Shown piece by piece: positions 25,509-42,552 of a stretch of 64,000 nucleotides of DNA. The translations under genes were made by a program, and so were the position numbers. The first letter of the stretch is position 1; each line of letters starts with the position of its first letter. The notes beneath the pieces were generated by a model, which was not told the origin of the DNA, did no database searches, and saw only the letters and a program-made list of their open reading frames with translations. This DNA is from Anabas testudineus (lineage: Eukaryota > Chordata > Actinopteri > Anabantiformes > Anabantidae). The stretch lies in contig NC_046629.1 of NCBI RefSeq assembly GCF_900324465.2, positions 9,913,578-9,977,577 of the forward strand. Reading direction: 5' to 3'.

Positions 25509-28500
25509 TTAAACGTTACAGGATATACTTTGGCAAATGTCACCATTGACTCCAGCTGCATGTTGATTATTGCCCATTTCATCAGGAATATCATAGATGG
25601 TGTCATTGAGCATGTCATACGTCGTGTCATTAGGCAGGTCATCTGTGGAGTCGCTGACTGTGTCGTGGGCTCTGTCGTTAGCTGGCTCTTTGTGTGCGGT
25701 GGGGCTTGCTGGCTCCAGAGCAGCCTTTCCTATGGGCCTGTTTTGCGGAGATGCAGAGTTGCACATGAGACAAAGCAGAGAGGAACAATCCCAGAGGCCC
25801 TGTGTCATGCTGGAGGAGAAGAGCCTCCGGCATGGATGACAGAACTGGTAGAAGACCAGCATGAAGAAGATGGCGATGGCGTAGGCCACCAGCAAGTACA
25901 GCACCAGCAGAGGAGCACAGATGAAATTGTAGAAGTCTGTTTTGTAGATGTACCACAGCAGAAGCAGCGAGGCGTTCTCCACAAAACGCAACATATAGTA
26001 CACAGACATGCGATACCAGTTCTGGGACTTATTGATGAGGTCCGGGTCGTTGAGTTTCACCTGCACGGCTGACCAGCAGAACATGTTGATGCCGGCGTAC
26101 AAGAAAGTGAGCAGACAAAGCACGATGGTGGTCCCCACCCGGGTGAGAGTTTTTTCTATATTCTCAGGGAACGGTGAGTGGCTCTGCCAGAACAGGATCC
26201 AGGGGTATAGGAAGAAAACAAGGAAATTCATCAGAACTACAGGCAGGACCCAGAGCTGCAACACCGAACTGAACAGAACCAGGACCACCACTCTGGTGGC
26301 GATTTCAAAGCTCCTCCACAGGAAAATGCACAGATAGGCCAGGGGCCGGACGTCCACTTCATAGTCATCATATTTGATCTTAATGGCCAGGATGTTGCAG
26401 CGCAGCGCTCCATACACAATAGACAGGAGGGAGATCACCATTAGTGTACCTGACAGAGGGAAACAGAAATACAACATTACCATTTACAGTCTGAATTCTA
26501 TTTTGTTAAGCACCTTTTAAACTGTCCCCACCCCACAGACATGGTATCCGTTTTGTAGCACAAAAGCATCTATCAATCTAAATATTTTGTCAATTGAACC
26601 TAACGAATAAAGCTGCAGTGAAGCGATCTTTCACTGACCAGTAAGATGATGTGGCAGCCCTGAAGCTCATGTTCATCATGTACATGCCGTTAAATCGCTA
26701 AGCGTGAAATAGAAGTGTCAAACCAGGTTATAAATACTTCTACTTTATAAACCCCATTATTTTCTTTTAATCCGAAGACCAGATGCTGCAGTTTGACTGT
26801 GTGTGAACGTTTACTAAATCTTTCGGAGGAATAGAAATACTGGCTCTCACACATAGAGAGGTTGACAGTCTGGCCCCAGATCTGCACCAACTGGCAGAGA
26901 GAATCACCGTTTTCCACTCTCGATATCGGAGTTACGTAACGCCACTTTGACTCATGATAACACCATCCTCATATTTCCAATACGGCACTTAGCTGATGAG
27001 CCCACGCTGCGGTGGAGCTGTGAACTGGTGACAGACTACACTCTCAGTGGAGTTGGATGGATTGAAGATGCATTCACACGCTTACAGTCCCCGTAACCCC
27101 TCACCTCTTCCGATGGACACCCCTTGCTGCAGGACACAGATGTAGAGCTGCAGGGTGAGCTGGGGGGCTGATCCCAGAAAGGCCTGAACGACAGAGGTGC
27201 GGGCGAAGGCTGCTCGGTGCGTGAACAGCTTCCCCTCCGCCTGCCCCACCTGCCGCTCCACCTCCTCAGACTGACCCCCACGGGGCATCTGCTTCTTCCT
27301 GGTGATGCTGACATAAGGCTCCTCCACTCGGCCCACACTGCCATAGATACAGAACGCCTCCAGACACCTGCAGTAAAACAACAGCAGAGAGCAAAGATCA
27401 TCAGAAGCTGCAGGCTCTTGGTCTCTGGTTTGTCATTTACACAGTGTTCAGCTGCAGAGAACTTCTCATAATCAATTAACGGTTTTAACATCTGAATATA
27501 CACCCAAAAGCATTATGACTGCAAATAGATGTATTTAGAAGCATTTGAAATCCTTTTACTAAAGCTTTGTCATCACTGCCTTGAAGCAATGAGAACTTAA
27601 GATGGGTCTGAAAGGTAGATTTTATGTATCATATACAAAAATAGTAATTGAATACAATATTTAATTCAAAACCATAACTTAAAGTAAATGGTCACATTTC
27701 AGGTCCCCCCCTGAGAAAATTTGACATTTTTAGATTGATGGATTAACATTTAAAATGATTAATCTAGTAGCAAAATAACAGTTTTACGTAGATTAATTAA
27801 TCTACTAATTGTTTAGCTAAAAATACACATGATTAGACTAATCATTTGTTTCAGCAGTAACCTAGTAAAAAGCAATAAAGTGCTGCTGTTATGAGCAGCC
27901 ATAGCCACTGAATATTATACAGAGACATCAATATCTTTTTGTATTTGCACAACAGCATTTAGCTCTCTGTTACTGTGAATGCCCACAGATCTGCCAGCAA
28001 CAGTGAGCCATCAGACAGTGAGAAAGTAAAAACACAAAACAATGCAGATGTGGGCAGTGGGCCAGAGGTTGAGGCAGTTGTGTGTTGGTAAAGTGGTGCT
28101 GATACAAAGTACCAATAAAACAGGAAGGCTGAGGATTTAAGTTACAGGGTTGCTCAAGGACAAAGTGTTCCTCAGCCTGAACTACACTGATTGTCATTCA
28201 CAGTGAACGCAGCACCAACCTGACCTCCAGACTGGTGGTGTCACAAAATGAGCTCATGCAAACACATCTTAAACTCAGATAAGGGGAGCGCAGACAAGCT
28301 CTCCCTCTTCAGCAGATTCATGTAAAAAGAATGGCAAACTCTGCACGTGCACCAAGTAAAGTCACTTTTTTTTACGACGACGATGGAAAGGTACAATAAT
28401 TAAAACTGAGAAAGAAAAACATTAAGATTCGTTTGTCAAGCTAACATCTGCAGGCTTTGACTGATTAAAATTAGAGTAGTGAAAAGGAGAACTGATACCA

Positions 28501-31500
28501 GTCTGTCGCTAGTCATGAAGAACCCAAGTAGACTTACTAATAAGCAGATAAGAGTTTTCTGCACAATAACCCGCAGTGTCACTGCCTCTATTAAACAAAT
28601 TGATGAGGACTCTCAATGAGATATAAGCAGCATTGTTTTAGGCGGATGAGCCCGAGGAAAGGAAGTGCTGCCGAACGCACCGACATTCCCCTCTCTGGTT
28701 GTGTTGACAGAGATAAGGAGCTGGCAGCGACGTGTGCTATTCTTAGATCTGCTCTTCACTAGAGGAAAGATGTAGGAGCCTGAACTGTAATCATTCGAAT
28801 GCACAGCTGACGCGAAAACAGGCCTGGTGGAGATAGTTCCAAGTCTGATAAACATTTGTTCAACTGGTCGAACAAAGAAAAAACAAAAACATGGATGATG
28901 TTCGCTGTCTATCAGAGGCTAATTGGACAGAAGCTGAGACATAATTATGTGTATGTGTAAAAGCTACTATTATTATAAAGATTTCTCTTACAGTTGTTTT
29001 TTTATTTAACCATTGGTTTAAAATAAAATCTTCAGATGACTTTTTTGTCCAACACATGGAATTTATGATCCTATAACACAGAGATAAAGCAGCAAACTTA
29101 ATACATTTGAGAAGCTGGAACCAGAGATTAATTGACATCTTAAACATTTTTAAATGATGAATATACTATTCAGGTGGTCAATCTAATGAATTGTTTCTCA
29201 TGGCATTTGTCTTTATAATGTCAGCAAACCAGCAAATATTCATGTTTGAGAAACAACAGCTTCAGATTGTCTGGTTGAATGAGTCTGTGTTCAGTAGGTT
29301 CATATGTAAATTAGAAGATTAAATCTTCTGTTTTGGCTCCATTTTAAAACCCTGTGAGGTTCAATTTCTCATTGCATTTCTCTCACTCTACTTAACACTG
29401 AAGTAACTCTTGATTTCAGCTTCGTGAACAGCCATTATCATTACTTTCTTAAGTAATTTGAATCTTTCGGCCTATAAAACATCTGTAATCTGAATCTGTT
29501 CAGTTTGTTTTTTAGCCCAACAGCGGATTCAGTTAATGATAATGTAAAGCAAATAAGGACAAATCATCTACTAACAGACTGAGAAATAGTTTCAGGTGTA
29601 GTTGGGATATTAAGGGGATGAATGGGTTTACCAACCACCTGGACCTCATTCTCGCCCAGAACTGCATCACAGATAACACCACGCTCTCCTAAACTTTACA
29701 GGCTCCTACTCCATTTATCACCCTCAGAACCTCAGGACTCTCTTGAACAGTTTTCTTCCCAGGTCTCTGCTACCCTACCCCCACCACAAGTCCTCTCTAC
29801 CCTTGACAAAGCCACTGACAAATTATGTACCACACTTTCAACTTGTCTGGATAATCTCTGCCCCCTCTCTTCGAGGTACATCAGCTCCTAATTCATGGCT
29901 CACCGGCCAGATCCATAAACAATGCGCCACATTCAGGAGTGCTGGGAGGAAGTGACGCGAGTCCAAGGCTCCATCTGCTTTAGCTGAATATCAGAGCCTG
30001 CTGGTTTCATTTTCTCACAGCACCACAAAGGCAAAAAGAGAGTATTACCAGGACAAACTCAGCCAAACCACTGACACCAGGAAGCTTGGCTCCACTTTCA
30101 AGTCACTGCTCCACCTCTCTCACTGCTGATGACCTTCCTTACCAATAGGTCGGCAGTCATCAGCTCCCAGGGCCCCAATCACCGCTCCTTAAAAAAACAA
30201 CTCTGGACCCCTCCCTTCTGGAGTATTACAGACCTGTCTCTCTTCTTCCATTCCTGGCCAAGACCCTTAATTGAGCAGTCAATCAGCTGACTGACTTAAT
30301 TTCTAGGTACGACCTCCTTGACGTCAACCAGTCCGGCTTCGAGAGTGGTCACTCCACCGAAAACATCTCCTCTGTCTTAAGGGCATGCAGATTTGCCCTT
30401 TTCAACATCAGAAAGCTCAGACTCTACCGTTCTGACTATACAACACAGCTCATTGAGCAGGCTCAAATGCAACAGCACAATTTTTCATGAGGAAAAAAGG
30501 TCACACGTTACACCACTTTTCAGATCTCTGCACTGGCGTCCTGTAGCTGCCAGCATCACATTCAAAGCCCTAACCGTTGCCTACAATGTGGTCAACCCAA
30601 CAGCACCGGTTTACCTGAACTCCCTCATCGTGGACTATAATCCCTCTCGCTCACTGTGCTCTGCAAGCGAACAACATCTTGTGGTCCCATCACCTCACTT
30701 CAAAACATTGCAGGAAAAACTTTTCAGCTCTGTGGTTCCACGATGGTGGAACGACCTACATACCTCTACACACTCAGCTGCCTCACTCTCAACGTTCAAA
30801 AACCTGCTGAGAACCGAATCGGATCTTTCTGTGCTTATTAAAAAATATCTTGCACTAAAAGCCCATGAAACTGAAAAGTATTTAGATAAAAGCATCTGCC
30901 AAACAACTAAATGTACTGTAAATGTATATGTTCAGCTGTGCTCTGTAAGATTGAGCTCAGATTCCCTGTGGCTGACACAGATGGTCCAGACTGATCAGAC
31001 CAGGGCCCCACAGAGAAGGACGAGCCTATTATGATTCAAAGCACTTGGGAATGGTCATTTAAATGTTCCTCCATCAGTGTTTTAACAGTCACAATGTGGA
31101 GTGGGTGATTTAACGTCATGAATAAATCGAGTACAGCTTGTTCTGAAGAATCTTAGTGAAACTACAGTGACAGCGGTCAGTGAGCAGACTGGCAGCTGTG
31201 TGGGCTTGTGGAACATGTCGAGCAGCAGGGTTAGAATCGATCAGCCTTTTATTTCCGATCCAAATGGCACAGACACGTATACATACATTGCACCAGCACA
31301 CAGGTTCCAGCGTGCAGCCAGTCAGAGGCAAAAGGCCGGAAAAACAGAAAACAACAGCATGTGCGCAATGTTTCCATCAACAAGCAGCGTTATGCGCACA
31401 GTCCTGTCATTGGTTGACGACTAGAATTATTTTTATAACGGCCTCGACACTTGTGATTTCACACATTGGCCCGACACGCTGAGATCCAGAGCAGGGCTTG

Positions 31501-31796
31501 TGTGTGGGCCAAGCATTAGTGGAGCACAGAGACAAACAAGCCACCACTGACCTGACGATGGGTCCGAGCTGCAGGATGTGCAGCAGCAGGATGAGGGGTC
31601 TGTCTCTGCTCAGGTCCCGGTGGATGAAGGTGAGGGTCAGCTGCACGAGCACGGACGGTACGAGCGTAAAGAGGAGCGTGAGTCCCTGCCAGATCTGGTC
31701 TCCGGCGGAGCGGTACGTGGAGCTGAGGTAGAGCGCTGCCGTGGTCTCGGCCGTGAACAGAGACACCGACACAAAGATGGAACTGGGGAATCGCAT
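25509..31796 (-). CDS. xk: XK membrane transport / scramblase protein
   Basis: XK-family multi-pass plasma membrane protein. In mammals it pairs with the VPS13A lipid-transfer protein and carries the Kx antigen. Exons in order: 31796-31552, 27367-27105 and 26449-25509, coding 482 residues (human 444). The three-exon structure equals the human gene. Matches include [74 protein letters not shown] and [17 protein letters not shown] second in-frame codon further upstream is GTG; the ATG at 31796 fits the family start (M-[RK]-F-P). About ten hydrophobic segments are visible. The C-terminal tail is longer than human and contains a perfect-period 8-residue repeat (see 25590-25685). The cytosolic tail ends QSISCNV. 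Confidence 0.97.
25590..25685 (-). repeat. xk: 24-bp coding minisatellite in the xk C-terminal tail
   Basis: Four consecutive 24-bp units, in frame, code [24 protein letters not shown] and MLNDTIYD. The consensus is xx[N/S]D[T/S/R]xxD. The units are 25685-25662, 25661-25638, 25637-25614 and 25613-25590. Human XK has no such repeat in its tail. Confidence 0.85.
29600..30925 (+). mobile_element. Broken L2-clade LINE in xk intron 1
   Basis: Opposite in strand to xk. The 5' end codes a typical end of the apurinic endonuclease ([19 protein letters not shown]). Next comes reverse-transcriptase sequence ([13 protein letters not shown]). The catalytic core with YxDD is missing. The C-terminal domain follows ([14 protein letters not shown], then PRWWNDLH and [12 protein letters not shown]). 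The 3' end has the tail 'gataaaagcatctgccaaac...aactaaatgta'. Several frame changes and the lost core make it dead. The clade is assigned from motif memory; Rex1/CR1 relatives are less likely. Confidence 0.8.
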
Positions 31797-32949
31797 CCTC
31801 ACTCACTCCGCCATTTCGGGGATGCGGCGCGCTGCTTCGCTCGGGGTCCGCACATCCATCAAGTCGCCAGCAGTCCGTCAGTCAGTCATCCGCTGGAAGG
31901 GACCGTGTTGTGACGGGGACACGCCGCCGCCGCATCAGCTCGTCTGATATATGAGGCAGGTAGCAGGGGGTGGGCGGATCGGTGCCCGACTATCAATACT
32001 GCCAAACACACTCCAAACCACCGCGCCTTCACCTTTACGCGTGTTAATAATACGCTCAACCGGGGGCTCAGCCTTCCTGTTTCGTTCTTACATCACATCT
32101 CCGCTTCAGAACCAAACGTGAGTGTCAACATGGAGCCATTATCAACCCACCTCCCACTCGTGCTACGCGGGGCAGAAAACAAACGCACCCTTTTTATGCT
32201 GAAGCAGCCTAAACACCGCAGGAGCTGCTGTGGTGGTGCAGAGTGAATCAGGTGTTTAGTGGAAAGACATTATCTAAAATAGTTCAATACAAGAAAGACG
32301 TCGACTCAACAGTTACCTTGACCTAAACACCCAAACACGAACCAGTTTGGTCAAAATATGGCAATTTTCCATGTGTATGATAGATAAATAGAAAACAATT
32401 TTAAAGATAGAAAGACAACATGCAAAAAGATAGGACACCACCATCCTCCCTGTTCACATCTTCATCACTAACAATAGAGATGAAGGGGAGTCATGAACTA
32501 GAAACTGGACCAGAAATAGTGGCACCCTCCACTTTAATGTATTGCTACTGAACAATTATCATCACTGCAACTCTGGACTCTATACTTGTTGTAAACCATA
32601 AAACATAGTTACGGTTGCTTATATGCAGATGATTGCTTGAGACTGAGTGACTGCAGCTATTGCTCTGTCCCCCCTGCTGGACCACACACAGTTTGCATAT
32701 GACACAAATGCAGTTAGTCTAGGAGTACTCTACAACTAAACTCACCAGGGAACCTGTGCCAGGATCCTCTTTGTTGGATGTGCCTGAACTGCTCTGTTTG
32801 TGGAGAACATGTCTGCAAAAAACTGCAGAAATTATGCCCACATCCACTGATGGGATGTGCAATAAAACATCCAATTCCAGGCACTGGAGTGGATGTTTAA
32901 GTAAAAAAGGCCTTTATTAAACATTGTCTAAAACATTAAAAGATACACC

Positions 32950-33090
32950 AACACATTTTGTCTCCTTTGTAAGTTTGATTTGTTGCTTGCTCAAGGGGGA
33001 TTCTTCGCTTTCTCCCCCTGTAACTCTGTAAGGTCTTGTACCCTTCTGACGATTCTGCTGTGATTTGGCTCTAAATAAATAAACTGAAAG
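32950..33090 (+). mobile_element. Retroposon 3' tail fragment
   Basis: Contains 'ttgttgcttgctcaaggggg' and 'gtgatttggctctaaataaa', diverged versions of a 3' tail frequent in fish retroposons ('ttgtgatttggcgctatata'). It ends directly ahead of another LINE fragment. Class assigned from memory. Confidence 0.5.
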
Positions 33091-33149
33091 TTTAACCTCC
33101 AGTCACACCAGTAGTTGAAGCGATACCGGAAATGCTGCTTTTTTAAATT

Positions 33150-33616
33150 GTTTTTCGCACGTTCCTCCAATGGGTTTTCTCAAGCCGGTTCTACAGCTTC
33201 CTTTTGTCCCCGACATCCAAACCATCGTGAATGACAAAAGGAAGGCATTCAGGTCAGGAGGTAGGGAGGCAGCGACAAGGGTCCAGAGACTGCTGTCTGT
33301 CAGGATCAGGGAGGGGAAGGAGGCTTACAGGAGGAAACTGGAACAAAGCCTTCAGCATAACAACACCAGGGAGGTGTGGAGGGGCATGAGGACCATCGCC
33401 AGCAGCCAGGTGACTGAGGGTAAGGTGGAGAGGGCTTCAGAGACCCTGCAGTTCACTACCCACCTCTCAGTCCCTCCCCCACACGATACAGCCACCACCC
33501 AAATGATCTCAGCAGAGCAGGTGAGAAGGGAGCTGAACAGGCTTCACCCCACAAAGGCTGCAGGTCCAGATGGAATAAGCCCACGGGTGCTGAAAGCCTG
33601 TGCTCCCCAGCTATGA
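33150..33616 (+). mobile_element. LINE ORF2 fragment (non-LTR, Rex/CR1/L2-like)
   Basis: An open stretch codes the linker between endonuclease and reverse transcriptase (NNTREVWRGMRTI) and the first RT motif (KAAGPDGISPRVLKACAPQL). It stops there, so the endonuclease and nearly all the polymerase are absent. It is a fragment, not a host gene. It is on the plus strand, as is the LINE at 29.6 kb, but the coded sequence belongs to a different family. Confidence 0.8.
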
Positions 33617-35280
33617 GGTGATCAGACCAGTGTTACATTAAACTCTCTGTTAGCCCAACTAATATTATAATAAGTGTAATTTTTAATTAATAGACCTGTA
33701 TGTATGTAAGTTATTTCTCTTTTTTAAGACCCATGAACCATCAATTCTGAGGGACATTACTGTACATTTGATATGAATTACTCTATTCATATTGGTTCAA
33801 ATCAATTGAAATTGAAATGAAACATCCTTTTTTTCATCTGATCACTTTATTATTAACAATAATCCTGTAGATTTTGTTTTGGACAGTTCAGATTGCAAAT
33901 GTAAACCAGCACACATACATACAGCTTACAAATGTTCCACAATAGGCACAGTTAGCATTGGGAAACTGCTTTGGTTTGCTATTATTCACAGGACTTTTCA
34001 CCACGTACTTGAATCAGTCGTTGGATATGATGCCCAAAGCATTTTCAGTTTCCAATGTTGTCAATTCATGTTTTACTCTGAGAGATGTGATCATATCCAA
34101 ATGCTAGAAATTTGTTTTTAAGGCCTCATTATAAGGAATCCACTGTTTTAATTTACACAACTGAGCTGCGAAAAGTAGCAACAGACTGAACTGGAAGAAA
34201 AATGAAATTCTATACACTGACAACATGTTTTATCTTTTCACTGTCTCCACCACACACCTACAATCTAACATCGTAACAAATCACAACATATTGAACATTT
34301 TAAAGGTCTCTGTACAGAATCTGACACAGTTTGCAACATCAAATAGATACAGACAGTTGTCACACGGCTACAACCTCATCTCAAACAGGCGAGTCAGTGA
34401 AACTGCACAGCACAAACAAAGTAAGACTAATAATAAGACAATAAATTACAGTTAATTCCCTCAACGTCTGTTCACTGTAGCTCTCTACACAGATTATGAA
34501 GGTTCAATATCAAAATCCCTTCAATATAGTTGTGACAGTAATTTGAGAAATTAGTCTGCAATATGTGACACTGAGCTGGTGAAGTGGTAGAAAGATTTTA
34601 AAGGCATTATGTGACAATTGTTTGTTTTTATTTCTGTTTATCTTTTGTGTGACTTGGATGTGATTGCCGTTTTGTTTTAGCTGTCAATGGTGCATGTATG
34701 GTTCGGACCTGAGAGCAGCGTCTTCGTAGAATATGCTACAATTTCAATCACCACTTTTCAAAACTCCCAATACTTTTGAGCAGTAGTTTTCAAACTCTGA
34801 ATGTGGGGGGCTCACCCAGCTTGTAACAACATGCACAATTTCCTCCCATGAAACTTGAGGTGCATTTCTTTCAGATGGAACCTATTTACATTATTAACCA
34901 TATGCGGAATAGGCTACCAGTAGTTTATCTTTGCAGGGTACTCACGGATGTACAGACCACTATCACTGAATTCCTTTGACACTTGAATATGAAAAAGTTC
35001 TGTAGTCATAAAGACATATCCTCAGGAAGTGTATGTCACACTGACTCTATGTGTATTATATCTGTATGTTGAGATGTGAGCTTCATCGTTTGAAAACATC
35101 TGCAATGATTGTAAGTGCAATTGACCACACTGTAAATTGAACTGGGCAATGTTAGTGGAATGGCTGTGGTAAAGCCTGGAAGCTGAACATCCACTTTAGT
35201 ACAGACACAAGATAAGATAAGCAGTTTTTTCTACTGCAACTGTACTCAAATGTGATTCTCTAAACCCCAAACAAATGCCG

Positions 35281-35337
35281 TCCTTCCCTCTTGCTCCCAC
35301 CTTGATCACAGTATCAAGGTGGGAGCAGAGGGAAGGA
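35281..35337 (-). other. Strong hairpin in the lancl3 3' UTR
   Basis: Arms 35281-35306 and 35313-35337 pair almost perfectly: about 25 bp with one bulged base around a 6-nt loop. The structure starts 44 nt after the lancl3 stop codon, in the transcribed strand's 3' UTR. Function unknown. It is shorter than most pre-miRNAs. Confidence 0.8.
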
Positions 35338-35381
35338 CTGGTGTCTGTTCAGGTCTCTGGATGGTGGTAACTGGGGTCCAT

Positions 35382-39215
<3,834 letters not shown>

Positions 39216-39769
39216 TTACAAAACCAAATAAAAACATTAATTCACATGACATTTAATGTGCATTATGTTTACAACGAATCGCCTCACACCTCTCGTATAT
39301 GTTTATTAATGCTGAACATTTTCTTCCTTTACAGAATCGTTGTTTTTTTGATGCAACAGCGACTTATTTCTCCAGAAATCACCAAAAGTGTCGACTCATT
39401 CTCGTCTGTTCTGCTGTCAGTTCGTCGTCTTCACCGGCAGGTGGCGACAGAAGCGCGCAGCTCGGCGGACTCTGTCCATGGTGCTGAAGGAGGTCAGAGG
39501 CGGCTCCATCACTCAGCTTCACCTCTACTGTGGGGCAAACACACGAAATATGGTACTTTACATTCATGTTTGTTACACAGAGCAAAGTCAGTTGTACATC
39601 TATTAGTATTCACATTAGCACATTCATATGAAATAATAATTACATATTGTAATAAAGTGCCAAGTCGAAGATTTGAGAAAAGTGTGTCTGATACATTCAT
39701 TTTAAAAGATACGTGCAAAGTGAACAAATGTTGCTTCTGAAGGTCTGTGTTTGTTCATGCACAGAAGAG

Positions 39770-40160
39770 CTCGCATGTGGGTCAGATTTGAGAATTTGGA
39801 TGGAGGTGTTGAGGAAGCAGGGCTCAGCCAGGCAGTGGAGAGAGTTAGAGGTTCGCTTTAGATGTGATTTAGAGCAAAGATTACAAAACAGCAGGCGGGT
39901 TCGTGGTCTAAGTCAAGCAGTATTGGTCAAAGCAGAATAAGGTCGGCAAACACAGTTCAGGTAACAGGTTGGGGGATGAGAAACACAGGCAAAAAAACAC
40001 TGAAGGCGTGAGAACTGAGGTAGTGAAGCATTTAACAAGGAGCTCTGGAGAGTGACTGGTACATGTACATGCTGCTGAGTGAATGACTGGCTGCCCGGAC
40101 AGGTGTGGAGTGGTGACAGAAAGTGGCGGGAAGCTGGAGTCATTGCAGGCAGGACAGTGA
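39770..40160 (+). repeat. Unclassified interspersed-repeat-like segment
   Basis: Phrases such as 'aacaaggagctctggagagt', 'acaggtgtggagtggtgaca' and 'gctggagtcattgcaggcag' resemble repeat DNA I recall from percomorph genomes. No coding motifs or clear termini are seen. Transposon class unknown. Confidence 0.4.
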
Positions 40161-41789
40161 CAGCGTTTGGGAGAGTTACTGGACTGCAAAGATGGGAGGC
40201 AGAATCACCTACAGAAAGCTCAAATCTATCAGAGAGATATTGGTTCGCAAAAGTCAGTGGCTGAGTTCAACCTTTAAAAGCAGGTGTTCAGGAAAACTAG
40301 AAAATAGCAAACGCCCCATTGGAACAAGGACAAGTTATGTGGAGTAGAAAATCATTTTCATGGTGATGAAAAGAAATCCTTTTATGACGGTAAGTGAAGA
40401 ATCCTCTTTGCAACCTTGACCTTAACCTCAGAGGTTTTACCATCAGATGGAAACACCTGGTCGCCTCAAACACAGAAAGGTCAGGCTGCAGAAAGGCATC
40501 CGAAGACAAACCAGGGGAGATTCTGTGGTCTAAAAATCCATCAAAACAACTGAAGGTGGCTGCAGTTCAAGTGAGGAAGATGCAAAGTGTTGACCCCGTT
40601 CATGGTCAAAGAACTTAGGCAGTAATTGACTGGAAATAATTTTCCACAGACTGCCTGAAGAATTAGTTTCACTGATTTTTCTTTTCATTTGCATCTGAAC
40701 CTCTATACATCTCTTTCTACAATGAAACTCAGACTTCATCTAAGAAGATTCACTCAGGGGTAGATGTTAAGTGTGATCTGCTTTCATTGGATTACATCCT
40801 CTACTTTGAGTTAACTAAATTCAAAACACATGCATGGTAACACTTTATGGAATCAAATGCACGGCTCTACAGTACGAAATACATTAAACATTCAGAGGTA
40901 TTACAGGTAACGGGTATCAGCTGTGTTCATTACAGCTTTATCACACTGTGTGCCATTTCCAAGACGATTCAACTGGTTATCTGAGATGAGATGTGTGAGA
41001 GGCTTTGAATGATATTTTTATGGGAAATTGTTTTTCCCCCATTTCTGAAGAAAAAGATGAAAAACGTACAAATGCCACAGAGATATGAAGCAAATGTCAT
41101 TTCATGAATATAGAACTAATTAAATGTTTGGCCACTAAGAAGAAGCAACTGTTTTAAAAAAAAATAATAATGCAAAACTTTTCTAAAAATGGAAAAACAC
41201 AGAGACTGAGGATAATGGAAAGAAGGGGAGATGAGATCGCCTTGACATCAAAGAAGAAAAGAAGAGAATGCAGTTGCCCCCGGAGCACAGAAAAATCTAA
41301 CTTGATGCATTTGGTTATTCCTGTTTGTGAGTTCAGATAAAAGCTTGGTTCAAGCACCAGTCACCTGTTTACTGTGATAACTTCTTATACAAATAACTGT
41401 ACACACACAAGTACGAGGGTAAAATACTACTGAGAATTTCAAAGTCTGCCGCCATTTTGCTCTTTGAAAATGCATTAGACAAATTTGTCTAAAGTTCTCA
41501 GAGTCCTGCTCAGAGAAGCGTATTTTCATCTGTCTTATCTGCTGCCTCTATACAAGAAAACTCAATTTGCATTTATATTAGAAAATGATTTAGGGCCCAA
41601 TTGGTGCCATCTGATGCAGACAGGAATAACACCCCAGTGTTACTCCAGTACGATATGGGCACATGGAACAATGTGTAAATGAAAGATATAATGAACATGG
41701 AAGTTGAATATTTAACAGAAATAGACTGCGTGACTTCTGTGACCACGGGAGGGTCCATCACAGCAGTGAAACCACAACAAATGTACAGC

Positions 41790-41895
41790 AAACAGATGCA
41801 AAATGACCAGAGAAACAGATGTGATACAACGGAGACACAAAACAACAACGGAGACATGGATTTACAACAAAAATACACAAAATAAAGACACAAAT
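41790..41895 (-). repeat. Degenerate minisatellite, reverse-oriented relative of 21640-22010
   Basis: Units like 'aaaatgaccagagaaacaga', 'acggagacacaaaacaacaa' and 'acacaaaataaagacacaaa' are reverse complements of the 'gtcattttgtgtctctttg' type. Fewer and more diverged units than at 21.6 kb. Confidence 0.5.
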
Positions 41896-42552
41896 CAACC
41901 GCTATGTGATGACACTACATTACATTACAGTTCCCAAAGTTTACTTTATGCTATTTATTATCATGGTGTTATTTATTATTTCAGGATGAACTTTGAGATG
42001 ATAAAATGAAGCACAAAACACATCTGGAATAATTCAATTTGATGGAACAGTGCAGTCGTAACATTAGTGTGTTTGCTTTGAACATTTGCAGACATCACGT
42101 GTCTTAAACTGGGAGTTTGACATGTTGAAGAATATCACACAACTCATCCTTTGATGCTGTCGTGTACGGCGTAGGTCAGTTTCTTTAGATCTAGTCACTC
42201 TCCTTTACAAATCCACATTTTTCCACTGACAGAACAGCTTTTGAAGTCCAGAACTGAAGAAGCACAGTCTCTCTTTCATGTGACTTTCCACTCTCCTCTT
42301 AAGCTGCCAATGCAAAGATGCTGACTCCAGTTCACATCAAATTAGTGAATACTATCTGTAATTTCTAGAAAATGTGTGATTATGTGTGTACTGAAGAGAG
42401 TTTAAGGCAAAATAGGTGAATTAGATGTTAACAATCTTTAATCTGAGAAGCTGTGACGCACGCACCAGCGGTCTATAAAGGCAGCCCCCAAACGCATCTG
42501 GAGACACCAGACTGTCCTCCTCAAAACCCCTGTCCTCTCCCCGTGCGCCACC

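Larger units (their letters stand above)
31797..35280. other. Region between xk and lancl3
   Basis: The first 250 bp upstream of xk are GC-rich with many CpGs and probably hold its promoter and 5' UTR. The interval also contains a retroposon tail (32950-33090) and a LINE fragment (33150-33616). From 33617 to 35280 the sequence is AT-rich with nothing recognised. It may include the distal lancl3 3' UTR. Confidence 0.55.

Noticed and set aside
25530-26072. A 180-codon plus-strand frame opposite xk exon 3
   Set aside because: Antisense shadow of the conserved xk coding exon; the minus-strand protein matches human XK throughout.
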